Positions 9,499-22,243 of a stretch of 64,000 bases of DNA are shown here, piece after piece. A program made the position numbers and the translations under genes. The DNA is from Paraspadella gotoi (taxonomy: Eukaryota > Chaetognatha), in assembly GCA_051294375.1 (NCBI GenBank), contig JBJCIZ010000744.1:858262-922261 (forward strand), written 5' to 3'. The stretch's first letter is position 1; each line of letters starts with the position of its first letter. The notes under the pieces are model-generated. The model searched no databases and had not been told where the DNA came from. It saw only the letters and a list, made by a program, of their open reading frames with translations.

Positions 9499-11134
9499 GC
9501 GCCTATAGCAGTGGGTCTTAAGCCACTACGCAAACAATTATGATATAGACGTTTGTCAATGATTTGACGATCTTCTGTTAAGTAAAGATATAAGTTTTTA
9601 AAATTTGAAACGTAACTTACCTCAAAGCAGAGTAAGTCAGTCTTTAATTTTCATCGAATCTCGATTTGCGTCTCAATGATTTGACTTCGTTTTGCGATGA
9701 GACTAAGATTTTCAAAAGAAAATGAATAAAACGAATTAACTGTAATAAAAATATGAATACATTTCTAACATTGAAAAACACGTGATTGAGGGTTTAATAC
9801 AAAGTGGATGAAAAATAATTTAACAAAACAAGGAACAAATTTACTCACTGGGTAAATATTCCATATCTTCTGAAGTTGACGTGTAAACTTTGAAAAACAT
9901 TGTTGCAAACGTCTGAAATCATATGTTAATTGAATAGATTACTATTGCGTAAAAGCCATAGTTGTAAACCATATTAAGAATGCTAAATACTATATTTCTA
10001 TTTACCTTAGGATAAAAATCTCCCAGAATTAAAATACTTGACGAGCGAACTATTTACAATCGTTGTCCTTGATTTTAAAATTCGATCTCCAACTTCCACT
10101 TTTCATTCCGGTTTTTATCTCAGGATCGAAGTCGAGGCACTCTCTAAAGAAAATTTGGGTAAAATTCTGTAACATCAAATTCATAAAGAGTCATTTACAT
10201 AAACTCAAAGTAAATATCTCAGTTTATTAAACTTCTCTCCAAGGAAACTCTGCCGTCAGGTCACGGATCTGAAGTTAGTCAACGCGTCGCTGCCGAGAGT
10301 CAATGCTACGAGGTTGCGAGGCGACAGTCAGGCTTGGTCATTTGTCATTTTCGTTGGTGTCATTTGACACTTTAGAACAACTGGTCATTTTGGCCTGTGT
10401 CAATGATCAATTGGATCAGTGTCACTGGCCACTGGTCGCTTTGTTTGCAATTTCTAATTTCCTTTTTTTTTCTCTCCACTTTTCTCTTTCCACTTTCCAC
10501 TGATTCTACCTGTCGAGGAACTAGTAGTCAGCCTGCCTCGCCAGGCGTATCTCCGTCCTATGATCCGTCGCGCCATTACTGGGGGAGACTGCCGTCAACT
10601 CCCCTCGTCGCCGGAAGTGGGCGCGGCCGCATCCAGCGCCCCTTTGGTGGCGCCGTCGCGAGTGACGCCGAGACCCTTTGTCGGCGAGGGTGTCAGCCTC
10701 TTTGTCACCGCCTCCGTCAGTTGTCCACAAGTCCATCGAAAGTGCCTGTGGTCGAAGTGTGAGACTCCACAAGTCTATTGCCCACGTGACAAGACGTCAT
10801 GATCTGCTACAAGTGGTGACAAGACGTGACTGAGTGACAACATGTCTCATGTCCCCGTAAAAAGGCCGTTTTGGGACGGGCTGAAGTCTCTCAGTGACTG
10901 GTCTCTCTGTGAAACGTGAAGGTAAAGAGCATAGAAAGTAGCACACAGATAGACTTCAGTAGACAAAATGTAGAAAACGAATCATGATGAGTAAGGTAAA
11001 CAGATGAGCAACTGCATCTCTCAACACTACCCGAATCGCGATACCAAATTTAGTTTTATCAAATTATGTATTTTGGCCAAATTTTGACTAAATTAAAAAA
11101 CCAGTTGAGTCACTGACGTTCAGGTGTTTTTTTT

Positions 11135-11190
11135 TTAACTTTGATATTTTTTCTCTCTCTTTATCTCTCTCTCTCTCTCTCTCATTTCTG
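11135..11190. repeat. CT-rich microsatellite
   Basis: T-run followed by TCTC repeats; copies at about 15340-15395 and 37115-37175 differ in repeat number. Confidence 0.7.
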
Positions 11191-12570
11191 TCCTTCGCAA
11201 AAACTAAATAATTCGGCCTTAGAACCGGTAAAGTCAAGTGAAGAGGAGCAAAGTCGAGTTTAGTGGAGAGGCGGAGTCACGCTGATAGAAACTTTTAAGT
11301 TTAGTTGAATAATAATGAAAAAATGAATAAATTTCGGCTCTACGATTCACTCTGTCAGTTCGTTGGTCCCACCCCAAAATATTGTCGGAAAGTTAGGACT
11401 TAAATCATTTCAGAACATCAAATTATGATAAAGTATGTAAAAAATTGAAGTCCGTTCATAGTCCTTCGTCTGTCTGATTTACTTGAATTTTTTTGTGTTG
11501 GGAGGAAAGTGTGTGATTGAGCTGGAAATCAAGTTTTGATGAGATCGTCCGAGTGGAAATGAGTTTAAACGAAATTAATTATTTGATTAATTAATTATTT
11601 AATTAATAAGGAGAGAGAAAAAGGTAAGATAAGAATATGAGCTGTCAAACATAGAGAGAATAATTAATTAATTATCTGATCAGCTGCTTATTGAAAATGA
11701 TTGTGGGCCGATTGTTTGCTCAAATTTGTTATGATAAACTTGTGATCGTTAATTAGTTTTAATTCAGCTATGGTAGGGACCGGCACAAAAATTTTGTATT
11801 TTCTTTCTGGCTTCCATGGATTTAAACCTTTAATCCCCTTTAACCCACAAACGTCAATTGATCATTGATTGCCATTTTGATTGGTAATTTTTAGAGTACG
11901 AGGCAAGCAATGAACGCTGACTATACATCAATTTCTGCTCTTCTTTTCTGAGTCACATTTTTGAACAAAAACCTTTCACAATTGTAAATATCTATAAGCA
12001 ATTCATAACCCTTTTTTTTGCTCATAAAGATGAAATAATACTAATTTTTTTCTTAATTATAATTTAAAATGCTTTGATAAATAAAAATCTATAATAATTT
12101 CAGCTTTTTACTTAATAGTATGGCGCAAAAAGGCATAAAATGGCGCTACGCCACACCACGTTTGGTCTCATCTCCTCCCTTTCCCCCGCCTTTTAATTTC
12201 AAAACAATTTCGTCGATTTTTGTAAAAATTTCAGTAAACGTTCCCACGAAATGAGTCTGTATTTTCATGGTAAAAGTTTAAAAAAATATTTTATCAATGC
12301 CAATATATTTAATAAAATAATAAATGAAAATATGAGACATATATACTAAACAATTGGAATTTTCTTTAAAAGAAATATTCGCTTCAGTGAAGAAACCATC
12401 ACTACGAAATCTTCGACTCGGTATATTAGATTTGTTTTTATTTAAAATATTAAATAATTTTAAAACTAGTAATTCGTGTTTACATTTAAATAAAAAGAAA
12501 ACTATCAGTTGATTGTACGTACCATTGCGCTATATTCAAAACTCAAATAGATTTTTATTGAAAAGCAGAA

Positions 12571-12725
12571 TATTTTGGGAACTCAAATGATTCGAACAAA
12601 GACAAGGACGACGACGAATATAATAACGAAGACGACGACGAAGTCTTTGTACTTTGTGACCCGTAGTGGTCAGTAAGAATGACCGTTCATATCCAAACAA
12701 AATGACCTTGTTATGGCTGACCTTT
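12571..12725 (+). repeat. Dispersed repeat with GAC runs and GGTCA...TGACC palindrome
   Basis: The segment GGGAACTCAAATGATT..., GAC repeats, GACCCGTAG.GGTCAGTAAGAATGACC and ATGACCTTGTTATGGCT recurs at about 62847-62960 in an intron of the unnamed gene, with related sequence but different flanks. Unit C carries it near 38605-38765. An ORF of 125 codons overlaps on the minus strand but shows no family signature. Confidence 0.65.
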
Positions 12726-13079
12726 TCCAGCCAATATAAATATGTATTTGTTGTTGTTGTTATTTTTACCTTTATGATTTTTACTCTGTTTTCCGTCAAT
12801 ACATGTTTTCTCTTCTCACAAAAAATACGTCTCGAATTTTTCTCTAAATTCTGAGTTCTAAATTTTGAGTCACCGCAATATTCATTATTTTGTTTGAGAC
12901 CCAAAAGGCTCAAAAAAATACTAACGGTTCTTGAAAACTAATGAAAAGCGGAAAAACTTGTTCTGTTTCGCTCAGTTGGTTTATGCTACTTCGTTTTAAA
13001 TTACGATCGAGAGAAATAGAAAGATTTTCAAATTTAAATAATGACAACAATATTTTTATTAAATTTTATAATTTGAGTT

Positions 13080-13119
13080 GAGAGAGAGAGAAACGAAAAG
13101 GAATGAGAGGGGGGGAGAG

Positions 13120-13157
<38 letters not shown>

Positions 13158-13158
13158 A
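13080..13158. repeat. GA microsatellite
   Basis: Imperfect (GA)n of about 80 bp; the unit C copy at 39112-39187 is longer. Confidence 0.9.
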
Positions 13159-13325
13159 AATACTATTCATAGAATTAAATCACTATTAAATGCAAGACAA
13201 AAATACATCATTATTATTCGCTTTGAAAACGACTGCCTTATAAGGAGATGGCGGCGGCACATCTGTCAATTAGAAAAAAAGCAGAACTATTTATCTGATG
13301 AGTATGTTATGACTTTCCGTCGTGA

Positions 13326-13545
13326 TCCGGTGGCAAATTGAGTAAAGCCATCAGCTCATGACCAATAGGTACCGGGTTCAATCCCAACCCGATAGTTACC
13401 CAGCGGGAATCGTGAGGACGGTCCAAACCGTTTTGGTAGCCTGGTTACAAGCCCAGGATCCGTTCCATGGTTGCTAGAGGGGGTGAAAGAACTTGCGGAT
13501 AGCAGTCTTCAGCCCCACTTAGCGCCTTATCCACATAACTAAATT
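13326..13545 (+). mobile_element. tRNA-derived SINE, family 2
   Basis: Box A TGGCAAATTGAG at 13331-13342 and box B GGTTCAATCCC at 13375-13385, spaced as in a tRNA gene, followed by a conserved body (GGGAATCGTGAGGACGGTCC, ACTTGCGGATAGCAGTCTTC) of about 150 bp. Copies: 39360-39575 (near identical), 26690-27080 (noisy), 49650-49835 (diverged body). Confidence 0.75.
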
Positions 13546-13648
13546 TTAATATTTCTATGTATAATATATATATATATTCTGTTACGTTGTAACAATTTGC
13601 AACAGGTTGCTAAGAAAAAATCTAACATTCAAAAATGCGTTTAAAATT

Positions 13649-13673
13649 NNNNNNNNNNNNNNNNNNNNNNNNN
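13649..13673. other. 25-N scaffold gap
   Basis: A run of 25 N between unit A and the partial unit B, the usual length for a gap of unknown size. Confidence 0.99.
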
Positions 13674-16290
13674 CCCAATGGCCGCTGATGAACGGTTGTG
13701 TGATTTTAGTCCACCATACCGCGCCTATAGCAGTGGGTCCTTAAGCCACTACGCAAACAATTATGATATAGACGTTTGTCAATGATTTGACGATCTTCTG
13801 TTAAGTAAGATATAAGTTTTTAAAATTTGAAACGTAACTTACCTCAAAGCAGAGTAAGTCAGTCTTTAATTTTCATCGAATCTCGATTTGCGTCTCAATG
13901 ATTTGACTTCGTTTTGCGATGAGACTAAGATTTTCAAAAGAAAATGAATAAAACGAATTAACTGTAATAAAAATATGAATACATTTCTAACATTGAAAAA
14001 CACGTGATTGAGGGTTTAATACAAAGTGGATGAAAAATAATTTAACAAAACAAGGAACAAATTTACTCACTGGGTAAATATTCCATATCTTCTGAAGTTG
14101 ACGTGTAAACTTTGAAAAACATTTTGCAAACGTCTGAAATCATATGTTAATTGAATAGATTACTATTGCGTAAAAGCCATAGTTGTAAACCATATTAAGA
14201 ATGCTAAATACTATATTTCTATTTACCTTAGGATAAAAATCTCCCAGAATTAAAATAACTTGACGAGCGAACAATTTACATCGTTGTCCTTGATTTTAAA
14301 ATTCGATCTCCAACTCCACTTTTCATTCCGGTTTTTATTCTCAGGATCGAAGTCGAGGCACTCTCTAAGAAAATTTGGGTAAAATTCTGTAACATCAAAT
14401 TCATAAAGAGTCATTTACATAAACTCAAAGTAAATATCTCAGTTTATTAAACTTCTCTCCAAGGAAACTCTGCCGTCAGGTCACGGATCTGAAGTTAGTC
14501 AACGCGTCGCTGCCGAGAGTCAATGCTACGAGGTTGCGAGGCGACAGTCAGGCTTGGTCATTTGTCATTTTCGTTGGTGTCATTTGACACTTTAGAACAA
14601 CTGGTCATTTTGGCCTGTGTCAATGATCATTGGATCAGTGTCACTGGCCACTGGTCGCTTTGTTTGCAATTTCTAATTTCCTTTTTTTCTCTCCACTTTT
14701 CTCTTTCCACTTTCCACTGATTCTACCTGTCGAGGAACTAGTAGTCAGCCTGCCTCGCCAGGCGTATCTCCGTCCTATGATCCGTCGCGCCATTACTGGG
14801 GAGACTGCCGCAACTCCCTCGTCCCGGAAGTGGGCGCGGCCGCATCCAGCGCCCTCTTGGTGGCGCCGTCGCGAGTGACGCCGAGACCCTTTGTCGGCGA
14901 GGGTGTCAGCCTCTTTGTCACCGCCTCCGTCAGTTGTCCACAAGTCCATCGAAAGTGCCTGTGGTCGAAGTGTGAGACTCCACAAGTCTATTGCCCACGT
15001 GACAGACGTCATGATCTGCTACAAGTGGTGACAAGACGTGACTGAGTGACAACAATGTCTCATGTCCCCGTAAAAAGGCCGTTTTGGACGGGCTGAAGTC
15101 TCTCCAGTGACTGGTCTCTCTGTGAAACGTGAAGGTAAAGAGCATAGAAAGTAGCACACAGATAGACTTCAGTAGACAAAATGTAGAAAAACGAATCATG
15201 ATGAGTAAGGTAAACAGATGAGCAACTGCATCTCTCAACACTACCCGAATCGCGATACCAAATTTAGTTTTATCAAATTATGTATTTTGGCCAAATTTGA
15301 CTAAATTAAAAAACCAGTTGAGATCACTGACGTTCAGGTTTTTTTTTTTAACTTTGATATTTTTTCTCTCTCTTTATCTCCTCTCTCTCTCTCTTCATTT
15401 CTGTCCTTCGCAAAAACTAAATAATTCGGCCTAGAACCGGTAAAGTCAAGTGAAGAGGAGCAAAGTCGAGTTTTAGTGGAGAGGCGGAGTCACGCTGATA
15501 GAAACTTTTAAGTTAGTGGAATATAATGAAAAAATGAATAAATTTCGGCTCTACGATTCACTCTGTCAGTTCGTTGGTCCACCCCAAAATATTGTCGGAA
15601 AGTTAGGACTTAAATCATTTCAGAACATCAAATTATGATAAAGTATGTAAAAATTGAAGTCCGTTCATAGTCCTTCGTCTGTCTGATTTACTTGAATTTT
15701 GTGTTGGGAAGAAAGTGTGTGATTGAGCTGGAAATCAAGTTTTGATGAGTCGTCCGAGTGGAAATGAGTTTAAACGAAATTAATTATTTGATTAATTAAT
15801 TATTTAATTAATAAGGAGAGAGAAAAGGTAAGATAAGAATATGAGCTGTCAAACATAGAGAGAATAATTAATTAATTATCTGATCAGCTGCTTATTGAAA
15901 AGATTGTGGCCGATTGTTTGCTCAAATTTGTTATGATAAACTTGTGATCGTTAATTAGTTTTAATTCAGCTATGGTAGGGACCGCACAAAAATTTTTGTA
16001 TTTCTTTCTGGCTTCCATGGATTTAAACCTTTAATCCCCTTTAACCCACAACGTCAATTGATCATTGATTGCCATTTGATTGGTAATATTTTAGAGTACG
16101 AGGCAAGCAATGAACGCTGACTATACATCAATTTCTGCTCTTCTTTCTGAGTCACATTTTTGAACAAAAACCTTTCACAATTGTAAATATCTATAAGCAA
16201 TTCATCACCCTTTTTTTGCTCATAAAGATGAAATAATACTAATTTTTTCTTAATTATAATTTAAAATGTTTGATAAATAAAAATCTATTA
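13674..16290. repeat. Repeat unit B: partial copy of unit A (about 9465-12105)
   Basis: Begins inside the inverted family-1 SINE and follows unit A almost base for base, differing mainly by 1-bp indels, until about 16290. There unit A continues into its 12.1-kb section while this copy switches to a GC-rich island. It contains no HEPN-NACHT coding sequence. Lying directly after a scaffold gap, it may be a misplaced haplotype fragment. Confidence 0.85.
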
Positions 16291-17620
16291 TAATTTCACG
16301 TTCCCTCTGGCTGCGTTACCGTGGTACAGCACGCTGCAAAAAGGCTGCCGCTGACGAGTTAACGTAGGTTAGAGGCGGCGGCCGGGCGGTCTTGCGGACT
16401 GCCGAAATTTGCGTAAGAGATGGCAGCATCAAAGTCGGCAAGTGTCAAAGAATTTGATGGCCACTTCCGTTTTTAATACTGCCAGTGCTCGTCCACTGTA
16501 GACCCTCGATGGAAAGACAGACATGGACCGGTTGTGGGTCCTTTCATCGAAATTTGTCCACCCCGGCTCGCCCGATCTGGGAGTTTTGCGAAGTTGGCCG
16601 CTGCACCGGAAGGCCAAAGAACTCGGTCCGGCTCTCTTCTTGGCTGATATGTCGACTGCGGTCTTTTACCTTACACGGCCGTAATTTTCCGTGGATTTTT
16701 TGTACAAATTTCAACGTAAATTGTTCCCTGACGCCCTCTGTGGAAGGCTGCGGCTCAAGATGGCGGCCTTGACTAGTTCCACTTCGTAGGCTCCGGATGT
16801 GAGGCCTTCAAGGTACGGCCGAAATCAATAATAAGCAGAAAGGTGATGAGATTGATAATGGCCGTGCGGGTGACGCCTTTCAACTACGTCATCTTTCACA
16901 ACGCCTTTGCGGCGCCGCCGGTTGGGCGTCTTCACCATAGATGTTTTTCAATGTGGGGGCGACAAGGTGTTGTGTGCGTCCGGGTGCTTTCGTCGATGCG
17001 CAGCGCGTGTGGATATCAGCGGTTTGCCGCGCGAGATAGGGATGGCGCTGAGATTCTGCGCGGATCTCTTCTTCTCCGCCGCGATTGTTGACGCGGTTGG
17101 GTGGCGTCGAAATTCCACAGCGGTGTGCGTCCCAAACCACTCCTCAAGATTGTGGTCGGGGTCAAGACGTTGTCTGTCAGTTTGTGTTGATTTCGCCTTT
17201 TGCAGGGGCTCGGGAGGGAGACGGAGGGTGCGATTGGCGTTTCTTCTGCGGGGGCCTCTAAAGTTAATTTCTTCTACTAAGAGAAGGCAATTCTGTTGAA
17301 CTTCGTTATACTTTGCGATTCTGCTGAAGGGGGCGGTTTTGCGTCTTTCCGTTGATCGAGGCAAGTCTCGCGTTTATGTCTCGAAAATTCATTTTGGTGA
17401 AAAGTTTTTCGCATTTGCGTTTCGAAAGCATCTCGCTGGATTGTCGCAGCGGCGGGCGTCGTGAAACGCCATGCGTCGCGGCGGCTATCGGACTGGACGC
17501 GTGTGACAATCGTGTTTGTCACCAGGCATTGTACTTCTTCTTCGTCGGCGGGCGTTGACGCGGGACGGAGAATACTCGGACGTCGTGACATTGAAGGAGG
17601 AAAAAATGTGCAGTTTTCGA
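16291..17620 (-). other. GC-rich island with unassigned minus-strand ORFs
   Basis: CpG-rich sequence unlike the AT-rich flanks. The most protein-like frames are on the minus strand: 17277-17591 (104 codons, contains ADEEEVQCLVTNTIVTRVQ and an RR/KR-rich end), overlapping in another frame 16948-17364 (138 codons, contains LDPDHNLEEWFGTHTAVEF), and 16429-16680. No domain is recognised, no frame joins the pieces through clear splice sites, and plus-strand frames are also partly open. It could be exons of an unknown gene, a decayed insertion, or a CpG island. Confidence 0.3.
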
Positions 17621-18046
17621 AACTAGTGTTTGTGTTTTTTGCTTTGTTTTTTTTCCTCTTTAAGTTTTTTTTTAAATTTTTGGTTCACGGGGGGCTCACC
17701 ACGTGTGACGACAACAAGTTCAGAGTAAAGATGATTTATTCTTCAAACAATGTCAATAACAATAACAAGTCAAAGGCTCAGATGCTAAGTCTACAACAAT
17801 GCATATTACAATGGGATCATAAGTTTGACCATAAGAGAAAAATGCCAATGACGAGGTAAGGTTGAGAGTAAGGTCAGATTGTTATGACCGTGGTTGCCGT
17901 GTTTTATTGCGTTTGTTCGTCCACCAATTATTCTTTTAAATTTCAGTTTCCCATTATATAGCTTGAAAGACAAGCGTTAATAATAATAATTTATAAATAT
18001 TTAATGAGAGTAATAATAATGATAGTAAATATTTTCTTCTCCTTAC

Positions 18047-18160
18047 CAGATTGTAAAGTCATGTCCACACACCCATGAGCAAGTTGATGAAGACGCCCGC
18101 CGCCGCGCGCACCGGCCTTGGCGTCGTCCCGCTCCAGCGTACGGAGCGCAGGGAATATAG
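18047..18160 (-). CDS. Possible exon of unassigned gene
   Basis: A GC-rich patch whose minus strand ends in a strong donor (AATCTG|GTAAGGAG) and is open in a frame containing LRTLERDDAKAGA and CVDMTLQS. No acceptor or start is clear and no neighbour exon joins it. Confidence 0.3.
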
Positions 18161-18470
18161 AGAAAGGCGGGTCGATTGAGGGAGAGGCGCGGTGAGGAGG
18201 AACGGAGGGAGACGAGAGGGAAGTCCTGCTGTAAGCGACTAGGGGAGAGGGGGAGGAGAGAGTGAGGAAAGAGAGAGAGGCGAGAGAGGGAAAAGAGCAG
18301 TAAGGGGAGAGAGAAGGGGGAGAGAAGGGGGAGAAAGAAAGGAGTGGAAAGAGGGAGAGAGGCGAAAGAGAAGGTGAGACAGTGGGAAAATAGACAACGG
18401 GGGGACGAGAGAGGGAAGTGGGAGAGAGATGGAGAAGGTAGGAGGAGGAAGAGAAAGAGAGAGAGCTTTT
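18160..18470. repeat. Purine-rich (GA/GGGA) tract
   Basis: About 300 bp of almost pure purine on the plus strand, low complexity, no gene. Confidence 0.75.
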
Positions 18471-18779
18471 TAGTGGTGTTTAAAATGTTTTGTTTCGAAC
18501 AAGATTAATGCCGTTTAAAACATTAATTCAATTGTGTTAAAAAAACGAAAATAATATATCTTACAAAATACATCGATTACATCACCAAAAAACGTGAATA
18601 TTAAAATTAGTAATTTATCATATTTTACATAAACAAATTATACCATTTTAAACGTTAATACCGCCTCCTTTTCAGCGAACTTATTTAGAGAACCGAGTAC
18701 ACGTAATAATCTTTCGCGACAAGAAACCATAAAAGAGCAAGCAGCCTTGGTGGGGGTGGTAACACTTTCCTCATATTCC

Positions 18780-18998
18780 TCACCTTTTTACTTTCTTTCT
18801 CCTTCTCCCCTGCCTCTCTTCCTCCTCCTCCTCTGTCTCCTCCTCCTCCTCAAATTGCCAGGGAAGTCTTTCACTTATTTCCCCTTTAACCCAAGATTTG
18901 GGGCCAGAAAGGTCAAGATTCGAGCGACAAGAACCAACCGACATGACAGATTTCAACGAGCGTCCTCCTTCAAGTTTTATTGAAGCGTAGGGTTTCAT
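18780..18998 (-). CDS. Possible small ORF or exon, acidic/basic tail
   Basis: 72 codons from an ATG, with NLDLSGPKSWVKGEISERL followed by a Glu-rich then Arg/Lys-rich end made by GAG repeats. The first part looks protein-like; the tail is microsatellite-encoded. Not recognised and no clear splice partner. Confidence 0.25.
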   Translation of the reverse strand: MKPYASIKLEGGRSLKSVMSVGSCRSNLDLSGPKSWVKGEISERLPWQFEEEEETEEEEEERQGRRRKKVKR

Positions 18999-18999
18999 G

Positions 19000-21720
19000 A
19001 GAAGTAATAAAAATCACGAGAAGAAAAATCATTATACAATTTGTTCTGGAATATTTACCAATTTAGCAATTTTTACTATATGCATAGAGCAACACTTCGT
19101 CAAAATTAGTAATTAATAAATTCATCGAGAATAAGAAAAAAAAAAACTAATCGACTTTGCAGATATAAATTATTTAAGTTTCAATGACAAAATTAATGAA
19201 TATTTAACGTAAACACGAAAACACCAAAAATCTTAAACTTTTTAGGCTTGGCCCCGAAAGCGAGAAAAAGATAAAAAAGTCATGTTGACTAAAACTTGGG
19301 GCTAAAAAATTTTTTTGGCCGGGGGGACATAGGAAAAATTCGTAGGGCGGGGAGCGAAGCAGGAAATGAAATGGAAATTCTGATCCTACGAGGGCGGTGT
19401 GAAGACAGAGAGAGAGAAGAGAAGACAAAAACGAGATTTCGGTGAGACCGAATTGAAAGAATTACCAGAGAGCGAAAGAGAGAAATATCTTAACAAAGAA
19501 AAGTTGTACAGCAAAAAAAAAAAAAAAAAAAAAAAATCATTGAGCAGATTTGGGATTCTCTTAAAAAATTAAAGTTTGAAAAAATAATGTATTTAAGCGG
19601 ACTTTGAAAAAAAAAGATAGGAAAACAAGATTTAATTAAGGGGATAACTTTTGCAAACGAAAGACAAATAAAAATAAAAAAAGCGAGAAAGAAGATATTT
19701 AAAAAGATTTAATACTAATATTTATAGTTTAAAAGAAAGAATAAAAATTTTTAAAAAATATGAAAAGCATAAATTTCCGCAAGAACATCAAACGATTGGT
19801 TGATCTTTTTTTTTTCAAGAAATTTTTTTTTTTAAAACATATTTATCATTGAGCCTTAAATCTTTGTCATTCCGAGAAAAAAGAAATAAAATATTTCATT
19901 TTTTTATTATATAATTTTAAATTTTTTCTTTAACGATCCTTCTTTGAAAAGTGTGCGATAAATATCTTTTTCCCGCAAAAATGCAGCGAGAGGTCTTGAT
20001 AAAATATATACAGCAGAGGAAGGGGAGAAAGTAAAGGAGAATGGAGAGTGAGAATAGTCGGTAGGAGCACCCTAGTGATAAAGGAGAATGTGGAGGAGAA
20101 GAAAATAGCATGGAAGAGAAATTATGGGTTTAAAGTTTAATTTAATTTTAAAAAACGAATTATATTTTTGTCCCTGTAATAGAAAAACGAATTCCGGAAA
20201 TTTTAAAAATGTTATAAATTACTTAATTGGTTAAATCGCAAAATTATTCGATCTCCATAATCAATTGGAACTTAATATTTTTTCCGTCTTTTAGTACCCA
20301 CTTTTACTTTTTCACTTTTTCTAGTTCACAGAAAAATTCGACCCCGTTTCTCTCAGCTGACTCTTAAAATATTTGATCATGTGACCACATCTGGCTCACA
20401 CCTTATCGCTTAAACGTCAGTCGCGACAAAATAAGAAATGCATTAGGCGACTTAGGGAAAATTCGCCCACTTCGAGCGGTCTAGGTTAATTAATCTTCCC
20501 ATTTTTTTGCATCATCAAAATATGTTGAAGCGTTTTGAGTTATTTAAATTTTTCAAGATTTGAAATAGAAAACTCGAATGAAATTGTTAAGATTGCCTTT
20601 TAAAAAAAATATATATTAAATTGCAATATTTCGATAATACTCTAGTAAAAAATGTTGTGCCTTTTTGTCTAGGAGAAAATTAAGTTTTTAATTTCATTTC
20701 CAACTTTTTAATAATTAATGATCAGATTCTGGAATTACAAACGGATTGTGCCTCTTGTTGCCACTGACCTACTTTACTACCCACGGGGCAATTTCAATAT
20801 GCAAATCTTGAATATTACAAAAACTAATTATTATCTAAAATTAAAATCAATTTTTTTAACAGATAAAGAAATTCATGATCACAGATATTCACAGACATCT
20901 GTCAATAAAAAGGAAAAGGGAATGAATATCTCTTATAGTTTTATTTTTTAGCGTCAGACATCACAAGAAAAAACTCTTGGACAATAAAAAGTTTCCTCGA
21001 CTGCCAAATAAATATGAGGCGAAAACAAAACAACAAAGGGTCGAAAAATATGCAGACTTAAGAACCCTAGGTTAAGATTAGAAAGAAAGATATAAATGGA
21101 AAAATACATATTATTTTTAAAGTCGCATATTAATTAAGACACAGAGAAATAATACATCAAAGCAAATGAGCTTCCTCTTTTTGTCGAAGAGTGCAGATAG
21201 AATTTTAAGAGAATAGGAGCGAGAATAGAGGGATATAAACAGTAAAAAGAGAAAATAATGAAGAGAGGGAAAAAGAGAAGCACAATGAATAGACTGCCGA
21301 TTAACGAGTGGAAAAATATGGATAAAGGAAATAACTAACAAAAATATGAAGAGCAGAGAAGAGAGAAAGCGAAGCGAGATAGAGAGGAAGGATTAACCGA
21401 AAAAGAAAGATATGCGAGTATAATAAGAGAGAGAAATCGTCAAGTCTGTATCAAACAAAAAACATATAAAAGGTGGTTGAATTTACGAACTAAAACAAAA
21501 AACACAGTCAAAGGCTTGAGCGAGCGAGAGAGATGAGGAAAAAAATAAAACGAGCAATGCAAAAAATCCACAATACGGACGAATGATCCATAAACAAAAA
21601 CTTTTTATAAAATTTTATCTGCGTCAAAAATAAATATTATTCTTCAACATCTAAGAAGTTAAAAATTAACACAGTGCCCTAAAAAAATGAGATTATGTTT
21701 TGCTGTATAATACATTTACG
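19000..21720. other. AT-rich stretch, no gene seen
   Basis: AT-rich, with a run of 26 A at 19513-19538 and several purine-rich patches. Open frames here are short and low-complexity. Confidence 0.5.
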
Positions 21721-21734
21721 TGTTAGAACCTTTT

Positions 21735-22050
21735 CAAACCCAACAGGTTTTCCCTTCCCGCCGAGCCTTACACGATGACCCCTTTTCTTAAATTCATCAC
21801 CACGTTGAGATTCATCATTGGTTCACGCCCGCCTTGCATGAAATGGTTTTCTGGACTCGGATGCAGTGACGCAGTTTTGAAAAGAGAGAAAGTCGTTCTG
21901 TGGGGAGAAAGAGAGAGAAGAGGAGAGGAAACGAGAAGAAGAGAGAGAGAAGAAGAAAGAAGAGAGAGAAGAGAAAAAAGAAAAGAAAAATAAAGGGAAA
22001 GAAAAAGGAGGGAAAAAAGGAAATGAAAAAGGCCCCTAGCATTCTTCACC
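21735..22050. other. Exon-like island, strand unclear
   Basis: About 150 bp of moderate GC (21750-21890) followed by a GA-rich tract. The minus strand reads to a stop with a frame ending MMNLNVVMNLRKGVIV; the plus strand is open with TPFLKFITTLRFIIGSRPP. Neither can be chosen on sequence alone. Confidence 0.25.
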
Positions 22051-22243
22051 TAAAGGGCTTCCAAGAGAAAAACTGACAAATTCTTAAATTTAAATATTAA
22101 AACCTAATTCAAGTTGTCTATTTTTCGAGTAAAGATTTATAAAGTTGAAATTTGAAAAATAATTTTTGATATAAATTGACTTTCAAAAAGTATTAAACCT
22201 TAAAAAGCGTTTAATGTTTTCAATGATATATTTGCCATTGGAA

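Larger units (their letters stand above)
4180..13648. repeat. Repeat unit A: large duplicated unit carrying HEPN-NACHT gene
   Basis: About 9.5 kb that is repeated almost base for base at 29.9-39.69 kb (unit C) and in part at 13674-16290 (unit B, equivalent to about 9465-12105). In order it holds: an AT-rich leader with CCGT repeats, two short tandem repeats, a plus-strand SINE, the HEPN-NACHT gene (minus), a second SINE-like element, an inverted SINE, a CpG-richer stretch at 10.25-10.86 kb, a dispersed repeat near 12.6 kb, a GA microsatellite and a third SINE. No terminal inverted repeats or transposase were found, so it looks like a segmental duplication or haplotype copy rather than a transposon. 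Outside the listed elements, 9.5-13.3 kb contains no convincing gene. Confidence 0.85.

Noticed and set aside
10521-10772. RNase H-like motif (GGGDKEADTLADKGS) on the minus strand as a LINE remnant
   Set aside because: The resemblance is limited to about 12 residues, another frame is equally open, the required upstream catalytic residues are missing and no reverse transcriptase is nearby.
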